From: Chloroflexota bacterium
GTDB lineage: Bacteria; Chloroflexota; Anaerolineae; UBA7937; B3-Chlor
Direction of reading: 5' to 3'
Assembly (NCBI GenBank): GCA_030603665.1
Contig: JAUVXJ010000014.1
Coordinates: 1 to 64,000, forward strand
DNA length: 64,000 bases
Part shown: one piece after another, positions 45,943 through 52,393 of the stretch
How positions within the stretch are numbered: position 1 is the first letter of the stretch
Layout of the letters: each line of letters begins with the position of its first letter
Made by a program: the position numbers and the translations under genes
Notes under the pieces: model-generated
Databases searched by the model: none
The model's input: the letters and a program-made list of their open reading frames with translations, nothing else
Told to the model about the DNA's origin: nothing

Positions 45943-46176
45943 CTAGCCCTTGAGCTTCCTGACGTACACTCGGTATTCCCCGTCTTCTTCTTCCAGGCCC
46001 AGAAACTCGTTGCCGGTCGTCTTGCACCAGGCCGGCATGTCGGACTTGATGCCCTTGTCGTCGGCGATCACCTCCAAGACCTGGCCGATCTGCAATTCGT
46101 CCATCTTCGCCTTGGTCTGGATGATAGGCATGGGACAGTACAGACCCACGCAGTCCAAAGTGTCGTCCGCTTCCAT
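45943..46176 (-). CDS. TusA/SirA-family sulfur-carrier protein
   Basis: 77 residues. The signature LDCVGLYCPMPIIQTKAKM contains the Cys-Pro-x-Pro motif of TusA, whose cysteine carries a persulfide in sulfur relay. The remainder, DELQIGQVLEVIADD and the late WCKTTGNEFL, fits the family. It is the last gene of a reverse-strand group with a zinc-ribbon protein, IscU and a NifS-like protein, consistent with sulfur mobilisation from cysteine. Confidence 0.85.
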   Translation of the reverse strand: MEADDTLDCVGLYCPMPIIQTKAKMDELQIGQVLEVIADDKGIKSDMPAWCKTTGNEFLGLEEEDGEYRVYVRKLKG

Positions 46177-46293
46177 ACTTGGGCGTCCCCCTCTCAGACA
46201 AGCCAGCCTGCATGCCAGGGACGGCGAAGCTCAAGGGCACGCACACCCCATCCTCCGTCGGCCCCGGTCCGTGACCTGCAAGACCCAGAAGCT

Positions 46294-46491
46294 CTACGCC
46301 TTACACTCCGCCCCGCACTTGGGGCACTCGGTAGCATCCATCGGCAATGGCTCCTTGCAGGCCTCGCAGAAGCTCACCTCGACTTCACAAGTCGCACACC
46401 AGGGCGCCCCCATGTTTACCACTCCGTCACAGAAGGGACAGGCGCACGCGCCGCTGTCCTCACCCTGCTTGCTCAGCTCCTCTGTCGCCAT
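46294..46491 (-). CDS. Small double zinc-ribbon protein
   Basis: 65 residues with eight or nine cysteines in CxxC pairs: CPFC, CATC, CEAC and CPKC, enough for two zinc ribbons. It begins immediately after the IscU stop, and its ribosome-binding site lies in the IscU end, so the two are coupled. I do not recognise a named family; a role in Fe-S or zinc handling is inferred from the operon only. Confidence 0.65.
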   Translation of the reverse strand: MATEELSKQGEDSGACACPFCDGVVNMGAPWCATCEVEVSFCEACKEPLPMDATECPKCGAECKA

Positions 46492-46872
46492 CTATCCCTC
46501 CCTTGCCTTCGATTCGTAGTCTTCGATGGCCTTGTGCAGAGCATCGGCCCCCAGGTTTGAACAATGCAGCTTGTTCTTGGGAAGCCCTTCAAGCTCTGCG
46601 GCCACATCTCTATTCGTAATCCCCTTGGCTTCTTCCAGTGTCTTACCTTTGGCCATCTCGCTAACCATGCTGGAACAGGCGATGGCTGCACCGCAGCCGA
46701 AGGTCTTGTACTTGACGTCAGTCAGCAGACCATCATCCACCTTGATGTAGAACTCCATCATGTCCCCGCAGACAGGGTTGCCCTCGCTGCCCACACCGTC
46801 AGCATCTTCTATCTCGCCCACGTTGCGCGGATTTGCGAAATGATCCATCACCTTCTCACTGTACGTAGGCAC
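46492..46872 (-). CDS. iscU: Fe-S cluster scaffold protein IscU/NifU-like
   Basis: 126 residues. The three ligand cysteines occur in NPVCGDMMEF, FGCGAAIACSS and LHCSNLGADAL, with the conserved Asp after the first Cys. YSEKVMDHFANPRNVG is the typical start. It would assemble a 2Fe-2S or 4Fe-4S cluster using sulfur from the adjacent NifS-like protein. The standard LPPVK chaperone motif is replaced by LPKNK. No hscA/hscB or ferredoxin gene accompanies it, as in the short archaeal/anaerobe type of locus. Confidence 0.9.
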   Translation of the reverse strand: MPTYSEKVMDHFANPRNVGEIEDADGVGSEGNPVCGDMMEFYIKVDDGLLTDVKYKTFGCGAAIACSSMVSEMAKGKTLEEAKGITNRDVAAELEGLPKNKLHCSNLGADALHKAIEDYESKAREG

Positions 46873-46918
46873 TGCAACCTCCTTCCTCTATCACCCGAGA
46901 GTCCGTCTGCGCCATGCT

Positions 46919-48085
46919 CTATGCCTCCTTGTACAAAGGCGACATCTGGCGCAGGCGATCGACTATGGGTGGAAACACCTCCATGAAATAGTCCACGTCC
47001 TCAACGCTGCTATCGCGCCCCAGCGTCAAGAGCAGGGAACCGTTGGCCAGGCCTGGCTCTATGTCCAGGGCTGTCAGCACGTGGGAGGCTTTCAAGGCCC
47101 GGGAGGTGCACGTGGACCCACTCGAAGCAGCCACTCCCTGCATGCTCAACAGGAGTAGCATCGCTTCACCTTCTATGTACTCCACCACGACGCTCACGTG
47201 ACCTGGGAGCCGCTGCGTGGGATGGCCGGTCAGATAGATGCGATCGATTTCGCTCGTTATGCGGCCTATCAGCCGATCTCGCAGTGGAACCAGCTGCGCC
47301 CTTCGCTCCTCCATGTCCGCCGTTGCCAACTCCGCCGCCACCCCGAGGCCGGCAATAGCAGGTACGTTCTCGGTACCCGCTCGGCGACCCGCCTCCTGAA
47401 CGCCGCCATCGATCAGGGGCATGATCCTGGTCCCTCGCTTAATGTAGAGCGCTCCCGCCCCCTTGGGGCCGTAGAACTGGTTGCCCGCCAGGCTCAGCAG
47501 ATTGACGCCCAGCTCCTTGACGTCAACGGGCAGGTTTCCAGCGGTAGCCACAGCGTCAGTGTGGAAGTACGCCTTGCTGCGCTCCTTCACCACCTGGGCG
47601 ATTTCCCCGACAGGCTGGATGCTTCCTATCTCGCTATTCGCATGCATGATGGAGACCAACGTGGTGTCGTCGCGCAGGGCCTTCTCCACATCCGCCGGGT
47701 CCACAACGCCATGCTTATCCACAGGCACCTTCGTAACCTCAAAGCCCAGCTTCTCCATGGTCTGAGCGGCATTGATTACCGACAGGTGTTCCACAGCCGA
47801 CACGACCAGGTGCTTACCTCTCTTCTGATTCATGAGGCCGATTCCCTTCACCGCCATGTTGTTGGCCTCGCTCCCACTTGCCGTGAAGTAGATTTCGTTG
47901 CTCCTGGCCCCGATCAGCTGCGCCACCTTCTCCCGCGCCTCCTCCACCGCCTCGCGAGGAGCCTCCCCGTAGCGATGCAGACTCAGAGGGTTGCCGAACT
48001 GCTCCTTCAAGTACGGCAGCATGGCCTCCACCACCTCTGGCCTCGGAGGTGTGGTCGCCCCGTAGTCGAAATAGACGTCTCTCAC
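46919..48085 (-). CDS. nifS: NifS/IscS-like protein lacking the PLP lysine
   Basis: 388 residues of the cysteine-desulfurase family: YFDYGATTPPRPEV at the start, HANSEIGSIQPV, HTDAVATAG, GRRAGTENVPAIAGLG and the catalytic loop SGSTCTSRAL (Cys326). The position of the Schiff-base lysine, normally in SGHK, reads AGNQFYGPKG: Asn202-Gln203 replace His-Lys. The Gln usually two residues beyond the cofactor Asp (DAxQ) is Ala. Archaeoglobus IscS, as I recall, likewise lacks this lysine (Asp instead). So covalent PLP binding is doubtful. GTG start at 48085 after GAGGAGGGG. First gene of the sulfur/Fe-S operon. Confidence 0.85.
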   Translation of the reverse strand: MRDVYFDYGATTPPRPEVVEAMLPYLKEQFGNPLSLHRYGEAPREAVEEAREKVAQLIGARSNEIYFTASGSEANNMAVKGIGLMNQKRGKHLVVSAVEHLSVINAAQTMEKLGFEVTKVPVDKHGVVDPADVEKALRDDTTLVSIMHANSEIGSIQPVGEIAQVVKERSKAYFHTDAVATAGNLPVDVKELGVNLLSLAGNQFYGPKGAGALYIKRGTRIMPLIDGGVQEAGRRAGTENVPAIAGLGVAAELATADMEERRAQLVPLRDRLIGRITSEIDRIYLTGHPTQRLPGHVSVVVEYIEGEAMLLLLSMQGVAASSGSTCTSRALKASHVLTALDIEPGLANGSLLLTLGRDSSVEDVDYFMEVFPPIVDRLRQMSPLYKEA

Positions 48086-48180
48086 TGCCCCTCCTCGCTG
48101 ACCTCCCCGGGCTCCGATCTACATGCGCCTCCAAGACCGCAAGCTGCACTCGTTTTCGGACCAACTCGGTCCATATTATC

Positions 48181-48209
48181 ATTATACGGCAGAAGCCCTT
48201 GAAGGTCAA
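48181..48209 (-). promoter_or_regulatory. Promoter of the Fe-S operon
   Basis: Reverse strand: TTGACC (48209-48204), 17-bp spacer, TATAAT (48186-48181). It leaves a leader of about 90 nt before the GTG. No IscR-type gene is seen. Confidence 0.75.
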
Positions 48210-48267
48210 GACTCAGCAATCTTGCCAAAGGCGTTTCAATGCGCTTGGGCCATGGACGGTTCAGCTA

Positions 48268-49359
48268 TCAGGCTGGGTATGGGACACCCAGTTCCTCCCC
48301 CAGTGCCCGCAGGTCGTCAACTACCTTGGGATGAAGCGGGATGCCCAGCCGCTTCCTCTCGTCCGTCGCCTCCCACTCCTTCTCTCCATGAATGAAGATC
48401 CTCTCCTGTCCTTGGGCCTTGGACGAGCTCTTCATCGCATCGACTATCTCTTCCATGGAATCCTCGAACTGCCCCAGAGGACGAAAGGCATCGATGCTCA
48501 AGGCACCGAAGAAGTGACCCAGGTTGGCTGGCCACGGACTGCCGTCTTCATCCTTGAGGTAGACGCGGGAGGCAAAACCTGCACCTGGCAGCACCCCGCA
48601 CAGGATGTCCACGAGCAAAGCCAGGCCATACCCCTTATGCCCACCATGGTCCTCTCCTGAGCCGCCCAGCGGCAGGATTCCCCCGCCCCTGCGGTCCTGC
48701 AGATTTTGCAGCACCTCGCCGACATCCGAGATGGGCAATCCCCTGCTATCCGCGGCCCAGCCGTCAGGAAGCGGTTTCTCACGCCGCTCGTATTCCTCCA
48801 GCTTCCCCCTGGGGACGACGCTGGTTGCCATGTCCAGAACGAAGGGGCGAGCCTGCCCAGCGGGAACGGCGATGCTCATGGGGTTGGTGCCCAGCACCGC
48901 ATCCTTGCCAAAGGTGGGAACCACCAGCGGGGCAGAATTGGTCATGGAGATGCCTATTGAATCCTCTTCCAGCGCCATCATGGAGTAGTAGCCAGCGATG
49001 CCATAGTGGTTGCTGTTCCGTACTGCTACGAATCCGGCCCCGACCTCGTTGGCCTTGTCCATAGCCAGCCGCATGGCCCTCACGCCCACAACCTGTCCCA
49101 GCCCTGCACCTCCGTCCAGAAGGGCTGTAACGGCCGTCTCATGCACGACGCTGATATCCGGCCGCGCCAGCATGACACCGTCGCGCAGACCCTGAACATA
49201 CCTCCTGGCGCGCGCGACGCCGTGAGAATCGATCCCTCGCAAATCGGCCGAGACGAGCACCTCGGCCGTCACCTCTGCATCCGCTTCTGGCACGTCAAGC
49301 CTCACCAGAAGCTGTGCGATGAACTCGCTCAGGACGGTGTGACTGACCCGATTATCCAC
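48268..49359 (-). CDS. Malate/L-lactate/ureidoglycolate dehydrogenase family (LDH2/MDH2)
   Basis: 363 residues of the NAD(P)-dependent LDH2/MDH2 oxidoreductases, which are unrelated to classical lactate dehydrogenase. Key signs are ADLRGIDSHGVAR (catalytic His), VRNSNHYGIAGYYSMMAL, TNSAPLVVP and GHKGYGLALLVDILCGVL. The substrate could be malate, sulfolactate, lactate or ureidoglycolate. The GTG at 49359 was chosen because GGAGGTG stands 6 nt before it; the ATG at 49383 is upstream of that ribosome-binding site. Confidence 0.85.
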   Translation of the reverse strand: MDNRVSHTVLSEFIAQLLVRLDVPEADAEVTAEVLVSADLRGIDSHGVARARRYVQGLRDGVMLARPDISVVHETAVTALLDGGAGLGQVVGVRAMRLAMDKANEVGAGFVAVRNSNHYGIAGYYSMMALEEDSIGISMTNSAPLVVPTFGKDAVLGTNPMSIAVPAGQARPFVLDMATSVVPRGKLEEYERREKPLPDGWAADSRGLPISDVGEVLQNLQDRRGGGILPLGGSGEDHGGHKGYGLALLVDILCGVLPGAGFASRVYLKDEDGSPWPANLGHFFGALSIDAFRPLGQFEDSMEEIVDAMKSSSKAQGQERIFIHGEKEWEATDERKRLGIPLHPKVVDDLRALGEELGVPYPA

Positions 49360-49492
49360 CACTTCACCTCCGAAATCGTTCAATTGCCCATGACATCATA
49401 CCACCAGCGCCGAGGAAGGAAAAGCGCATCGTTTTGGGACAAGCTTGTGCAGACAGAGGCGCATGAGCTGCTGCGCTGGCACGTCAACACAA

Positions 49493-49521
49493 GAAGCTCC
49501 GTGCGTTGCGCACGGAGCTTC
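49493..49521 (-). terminator. Hairpin between the secreted-protein gene and the LDH2 gene
   Basis: A 13-bp perfect stem (GAAGCTCCGTGCG and its complement) with a 3-nt loop. On the reverse strand it is followed by TTGTGTTG, so it is a plausible terminator for the gene ending at 49613. Confidence 0.6.
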
Positions 49522-49612
49522 GGAGAAACCGAATACCTCCCAGAATTCCGGTCACAAAAGGCGGCCGGGCTGGCCCAACTTGTAAGATGAGCGTATGTAC
49601 GCGCGCGGGTGT

Positions 49613-50665
49613 CTAGTTCAGCGGACAGCCCAGCTCGTTCTGCCCCGCAAAGAGGTCTTTGATCACCTCAAAGTTGCCCGTCGAATAGGCCTCCTGCACT
49701 TTGGCTATGACCTGGCCCACGCTGTACTCATAGCTGACGCCACTGCCGGCCGCGGTATTGAGCAGCGCCGCCACAGCGTGGCGACCAAGCGCTTTCTCGC
49801 CACCGCCACCTGTCTTCAGAACCTCAAGCAGGGTCTTGCCTTCGCACGCCCAATCGGTGCAGTCCACCCCGAATGCCGCGTCGAAAAGTGATGTTTCGGG
49901 ATCGTAGGGAGGATTCACCCAGGAGTCGAAGTGCTGCGACTGCTTCCAGTAGCCGGGTGTGCAGCCCTCGCCGCCACCGTTCTCCGGAGTCCACGTGAAG
50001 CAGACGTCGTCATCAGGGTCTACGGCCGCATTCTCAAAATGAATCCCGATGCCAACAGAGTCGGTCGCTGTGAGCCCTAGGTCTGCGTACTGTACCGCGC
50101 TCTCCCAACCCGGGCCAAAAGCGGTCAAAACTGAGGCCGATAGCAAGGGGCGGAACTTTGGCTGAGGGACGTAGTCGGGATCCCAATACCTGAGCCTTGC
50201 TTGCCATACCTCCTCGTCCCCGTCGTACGTGTACTCCAGACGGTATTCCGCTCCGATGTTTGGGCATGAACCTGGCGCTGTGAGTCCGCCCGGTCTGCTG
50301 GGGTCCGTGTCAAAACCCACATAGACCCACGCGCCTGGCTCGTGCATGAAAATCCCCGTACTGGCGTCGTAGACATCAAAGGCGAGGAACAAGGTAGAAC
50401 TGTCTTCGCTGCTCCTCAAGTACACATTCTTGATGTCGTAGACGTTATCGATGTTGGGGGGAGTTGTCGGACCCCACTCATCCGGATCCGAGTTCGGTTG
50501 CTGAGGATCCGTTTGGTCCGTTTGGACAGGGGCTATCCCCTGCCACCCCTCGTCCCCTGCTATGTTTCCATCCACCAGGGGGTTTGCGGCCAGCACAACC
50601 GACGCAGTCAGCGCCAGCAGCACCAGTACCGCGATCATTGTTCCCTTGTGTCGCATGCGTCCCAT
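49613..50665 (-). CDS. Secreted beta-rich protein under tandem c-di-GMP riboswitches
   Basis: 350 residues with a signal peptide (about 1-28, ending AAN). Residues 30-225 are a beta-rich domain, paralogous to the protein at 62156-62974; shared stretches are CPNIGAEY and IGIHFENA. From about 235 comes a GCTPGYWKQSQHF cassette, a module known from many secreted proteins, in which the end ELGCPLN is also conserved. There is no C-terminal membrane helix, so it may be released or held by other means. GGGGAGAAG precedes the ATG. Its leader carries a c-di-GMP-II and a c-di-GMP-I riboswitch, so expression should follow c-di-GMP level. Function, perhaps adhesive, is not known. Confidence 0.75.
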   Translation of the reverse strand: MGRMRHKGTMIAVLVLLALTASVVLAANPLVDGNIAGDEGWQGIAPVQTDQTDPQQPNSDPDEWGPTTPPNIDNVYDIKNVYLRSSEDSSTLFLAFDVYDASTGIFMHEPGAWVYVGFDTDPSRPGGLTAPGSCPNIGAEYRLEYTYDGDEEVWQARLRYWDPDYVPQPKFRPLLSASVLTAFGPGWESAVQYADLGLTATDSVGIGIHFENAAVDPDDDVCFTWTPENGGGEGCTPGYWKQSQHFDSWVNPPYDPETSLFDAAFGVDCTDWACEGKTLLEVLKTGGGGEKALGRHAVAALLNTAAGSGVSYEYSVGQVIAKVQEAYSTGNFEVIKDLFAGQNELGCPLN

Positions 50666-50836
50666 TTGCTTCTCCCCTTTCTTTTCTCCCAGAACATTTG
50701 AATATCAGGCTCACAAGAAATCGTTCTGCGCCGGTCTTCTGACCATCCTTTTCCCGGATCCAGAGACCCAAGTGTTCACTACTACGCCGCTTATCACCTC
50801 CTTGCGAAGAATCGCGAACAAGAAACCGAACTACCA

Positions 50837-50941
50837 AAATCCTTCGGCAGCCCGGCTATCTTCTATACGGCAACGATCCGTATCAAAGACCCGTACGCTT
50901 TGCGCCTTTCCCTTGAGGGAAGGTTGCCTTTCTCGGGATTT
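50837..50941 (-). promoter_or_regulatory. c-di-GMP-I riboswitch (GEMM-I), second aptamer of leader 1
   Basis: On the reverse strand the conserved strings GAGAAAGGCAACC, GGCGCAAAGC, ACGGGTC and AGCCGGGCTGCCGA occur in the order and spacing of class I c-di-GMP aptamers. P1 is AAATCC (50941-50936) with GGATTT (50842-50837), and the first inner hairpin has a TCAA loop. It sits 58 nt after the class II terminator and ends about 170 nt before the gene start. No second terminator is obvious, so the output may act on translation or RNA stability. Confidence 0.9.
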
Positions 50942-50998
50942 CCTACTGGTAAACAGTCTTCTGTATTGGTTAGGTCCTTCCGGCTGGACATCTGGTGA

Positions 50999-51033
50999 GA
51001 AAAAGAAAAACCGGCCACTGCTCGTAGCCGGTT
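50999..51033 (-). terminator. Riboswitch-controlled intrinsic terminator of leader 1
   Basis: Reverse-strand stem AACCGGC/GCCGGTT with TTTTTCTTTTT after it. Its left arm is the 3' strand of the class II aptamer, so aptamer folding and terminator folding exclude each other. Ligand should favour read-through (an ON switch); this is inferred from the overlap. Confidence 0.85.
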
Positions 51034-51098
51034 GCACCACTGGCTCCTCGTCGCTCAGGTGCCCAGTCTTGTGCGACGATTCATCGCCTCTACGCCGA
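51023..51098 (-). promoter_or_regulatory. c-di-GMP-II riboswitch, first aptamer of leader 1
   Basis: On the reverse strand GATGAATC, TGGGCACCTGA and GTGGTGCAACCGGC match the class II consensus, with P1 CGTAG/CTACG enclosing them and a GTCGC/GCGAC helix as the inner stem. The copy in leader 2 keeps the same helices with compensating changes. It is preceded by a small GGGC/GCCC hairpin (51107-51126). Confidence 0.9.
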
Positions 51099-51135
51099 TG
51101 GCGAATAGGGCAATAGCCCTATTGTCCTGCCTTCA

Positions 51136-51164
51136 ATTATACACCAAGTATGCTAGGAACGCAA
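51136..51164 (-). promoter_or_regulatory. Promoter of leader 1
   Basis: Reverse strand: TTGCGT (51164-51159), 17-bp spacer, TATAAT (51141-51136). Confidence 0.75.
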
Positions 51165-51184
51165 GTCCTGACTGTGCCTCTTGC

Positions 51185-51202
51185 GGTTAAGGTTCGGTTA
51201 AG
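51185..51202. promoter_or_regulatory. GGTTAAG direct repeat, putative regulator site 1
   Basis: GGTTAAG at 51185-51191 and 51196-51202, exactly 11 bp apart, 20 nt upstream of the -35 of leader 1. One-turn-spaced direct repeats are typical of OmpR/PhoB-type winged-helix regulators, and such a protein is encoded next door. The same arrangement occurs before leader 2. Confidence 0.6.
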
Positions 51203-51208
51203 AAGCCC

Positions 51209-51934
51209 TTACGATATCGGTTCACCCAGAGTGTCGCGCCTGGACCTTCGCCGTTCGAAAAGGTAACCGAAGCCTCTCACGTTCAACACATGAGCCGGCT
51301 TCTGCAAATCAGGTTCGATCTTCTGCCGGAGGTTGTGGATGTGCACCTTCAACAGCTTGCGTGCCTCATGGGAAGAGCAATCGTAGCCGTGCACCTGTCG
51401 CACCAGACTCCGATAGCTGAGCGCGCGCCCCGAGTTGTTCAGCAGGCAACGCAGTAATTCGAACTCGATGGGAGTGACCTCCACTGGCCTACCCCAAACT
51501 CTCACTTCGCGGCTGAAGAGATCGATGGCCAAAGTGCCAATATCGAACTGCCCAGAGACGCCCGGTCGAGCCAAGCCCACACGCCGGAGCAACGCATACA
51601 GCTGCGATAGAAAGATCTGGGGCGTATACGGGCTGAACAGGTGGGCATCGGCGCCAACATCCAGGCTGCGGGCCAAGGCGAGCTCCTGCCCTACTTTTCC
51701 GACCACAAGCAGGGGAGCGATAGCCCGTTCCCGTATTTGGCCGCATAGCTCCGGCTGCCAACCAGCCGGCGGATCGAGGTTCAAGACCACAGCATCAGGA
51801 AGTTCCTTGTCCAGTTGCCGCAAAGCCTCCTCCCTGTTCGAGGCAGTTGAGGGAGTCATCTCCTCGCCTCGAAGCACTTCGGCCATGCGATCCGCCGTCT
51901 CTTTGTCGGAGCTCACTATCAGAATGCTGATCAA
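51209..51934 (-). CDS. OmpR/PhoB-type regulator with an atypical (phosphorylation-deficient) receiver
   Basis: 241 residues: receiver-like domain followed by a winged-helix domain (EVTPIEFELLRCLLNNSGRALS, VKVHIHNLRQKIEPD-like helices, VRGFGYLF). In the receiver the acidic pair is SS instead of DD, the phospho-acceptor is Asn (VVLNLDPP, about Asn52) and the KP lysine is replaced (FSPYTP). It therefore cannot follow the usual phosphorelay and may respond to a ligand or to dimerisation. The TTG at 51934 follows AAAGGA; a GTG at 51964 is the alternative. Its own gene carries the tandem c-di-GMP leader 2, and GGTTAAG repeats precede it, so autoregulation is likely. Confidence 0.8.
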   Translation of the reverse strand: MISILIVSSDKETADRMAEVLRGEEMTPSTASNREEALRQLDKELPDAVVLNLDPPAGWQPELCGQIRERAIAPLLVVGKVGQELALARSLDVGADAHLFSPYTPQIFLSQLYALLRRVGLARPGVSGQFDIGTLAIDLFSREVRVWGRPVEVTPIEFELLRCLLNNSGRALSYRSLVRQVHGYDCSSHEARKLLKVHIHNLRQKIEPDLQKPAHVLNVRGFGYLFERRRSRRDTLGEPIS

Positions 51935-52024
51935 CGGGCAGATTCCTTTGTACCGGCTCTCCACAAGCGGCTGCTGGAACTTCGCACCTCGCGGAGGCCT
52001 TCACAAACAAGAAGACCGAGCCGC

Positions 52025-52131
52025 CAGAGTTGTTCGGCAGCCCGGCTGTCATGGCCGGGCACTCACTCCAGCTCTAGACCCGCGGCTTTGCGCCCCTCTC
52101 TACAGAGCAGGTTGCCTTTGTCGGGATTCTG
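52025..52131 (-). promoter_or_regulatory. c-di-GMP-I riboswitch (GEMM-I), second aptamer of leader 2
   Basis: Reverse-strand strings GACAAAGGCAACC, GGCGCAAAGCC, GCGGGTC and AGCCGGGCTGCCGA occur in class I order. The first inner hairpin is CTCT-GTAG-AGAG, different in sequence from that of leader 1 but equal in shape. It lies about 90 nt upstream of the regulator start. Confidence 0.9.
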
Positions 52132-52147
52132 CGCTTGAAACTGAACT

Positions 52148-52177
52148 AAAAAAACCGGCCACTACACGTAGCCGGTT
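52148..52177 (-). terminator. Riboswitch-controlled intrinsic terminator of leader 2
   Basis: Reverse-strand stem AACCGGC/GCCGGTT followed by TTTTTT. As in leader 1 it shares its left arm with the class II aptamer's 3' strand. Confidence 0.85.
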
Positions 52178-52241
52178 GCACCACTGGCTCCTCGCCGCTC
52201 AGGTGCCCAAAGTTCAGCGACGATTCTCTGCCTCTACGCCG
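52167..52241 (-). promoter_or_regulatory. c-di-GMP-II riboswitch, first aptamer of leader 2
   Basis: Reverse-strand GAGAATC, TTGGGCACCTGA and GTGGTGCAACCGGC with the P1 helix CGTAG/CTACG. The inner helix GTCGC pairs with GCGGC, a compensated variant of leader 1. Confidence 0.9.
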
Positions 52242-52305
52242 ATGACGAAGCCGGTAGCAGGAAAGCCAACCTGCCACCGTTGCATTGGCACCAAAGTACT
52301 ATCCG

Positions 52306-52334
52306 AGTATACAACAAAACGGCTTGGGAATCAA
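52306..52334 (-). promoter_or_regulatory. Promoter of leader 2
   Basis: Reverse strand: TTGATT (52334-52329), 17-bp spacer, TATACT (52311-52306). Confidence 0.65.
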
Positions 52335-52352
52335 GCCCTGCCAACGTTTGCT

Positions 52353-52370
52353 GGTTAAGACTTGGTCAAG
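52353..52370. promoter_or_regulatory. GGTTAAG direct repeat, putative regulator site 2
   Basis: GGTTAAG (52353-52359) and GGTCAAG (52364-52370), 11 bp apart, about 18 nt upstream of the -35 of leader 2. Same layout as site 1 at 51185-51202. Confidence 0.6.
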
Positions 52371-52393
52371 ATTTCGCCATTATTTCGTTTCGT

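Larger units (their letters stand above)
51965..52393. other. Leader and control region of the atypical regulator
   Basis: 429 bases that, read on the reverse strand, hold the GGTTAAG repeat, a promoter, a c-di-GMP-II aptamer, a terminator and a c-di-GMP-I aptamer before the regulator start. No protein-coding gene is supported. Confidence 0.8.

Noticed and set aside
47198..48202. Forward open frame of 334 codons opposite the NifS-like gene
   Set aside because: Antisense of a well-supported gene; no recognisable protein features.
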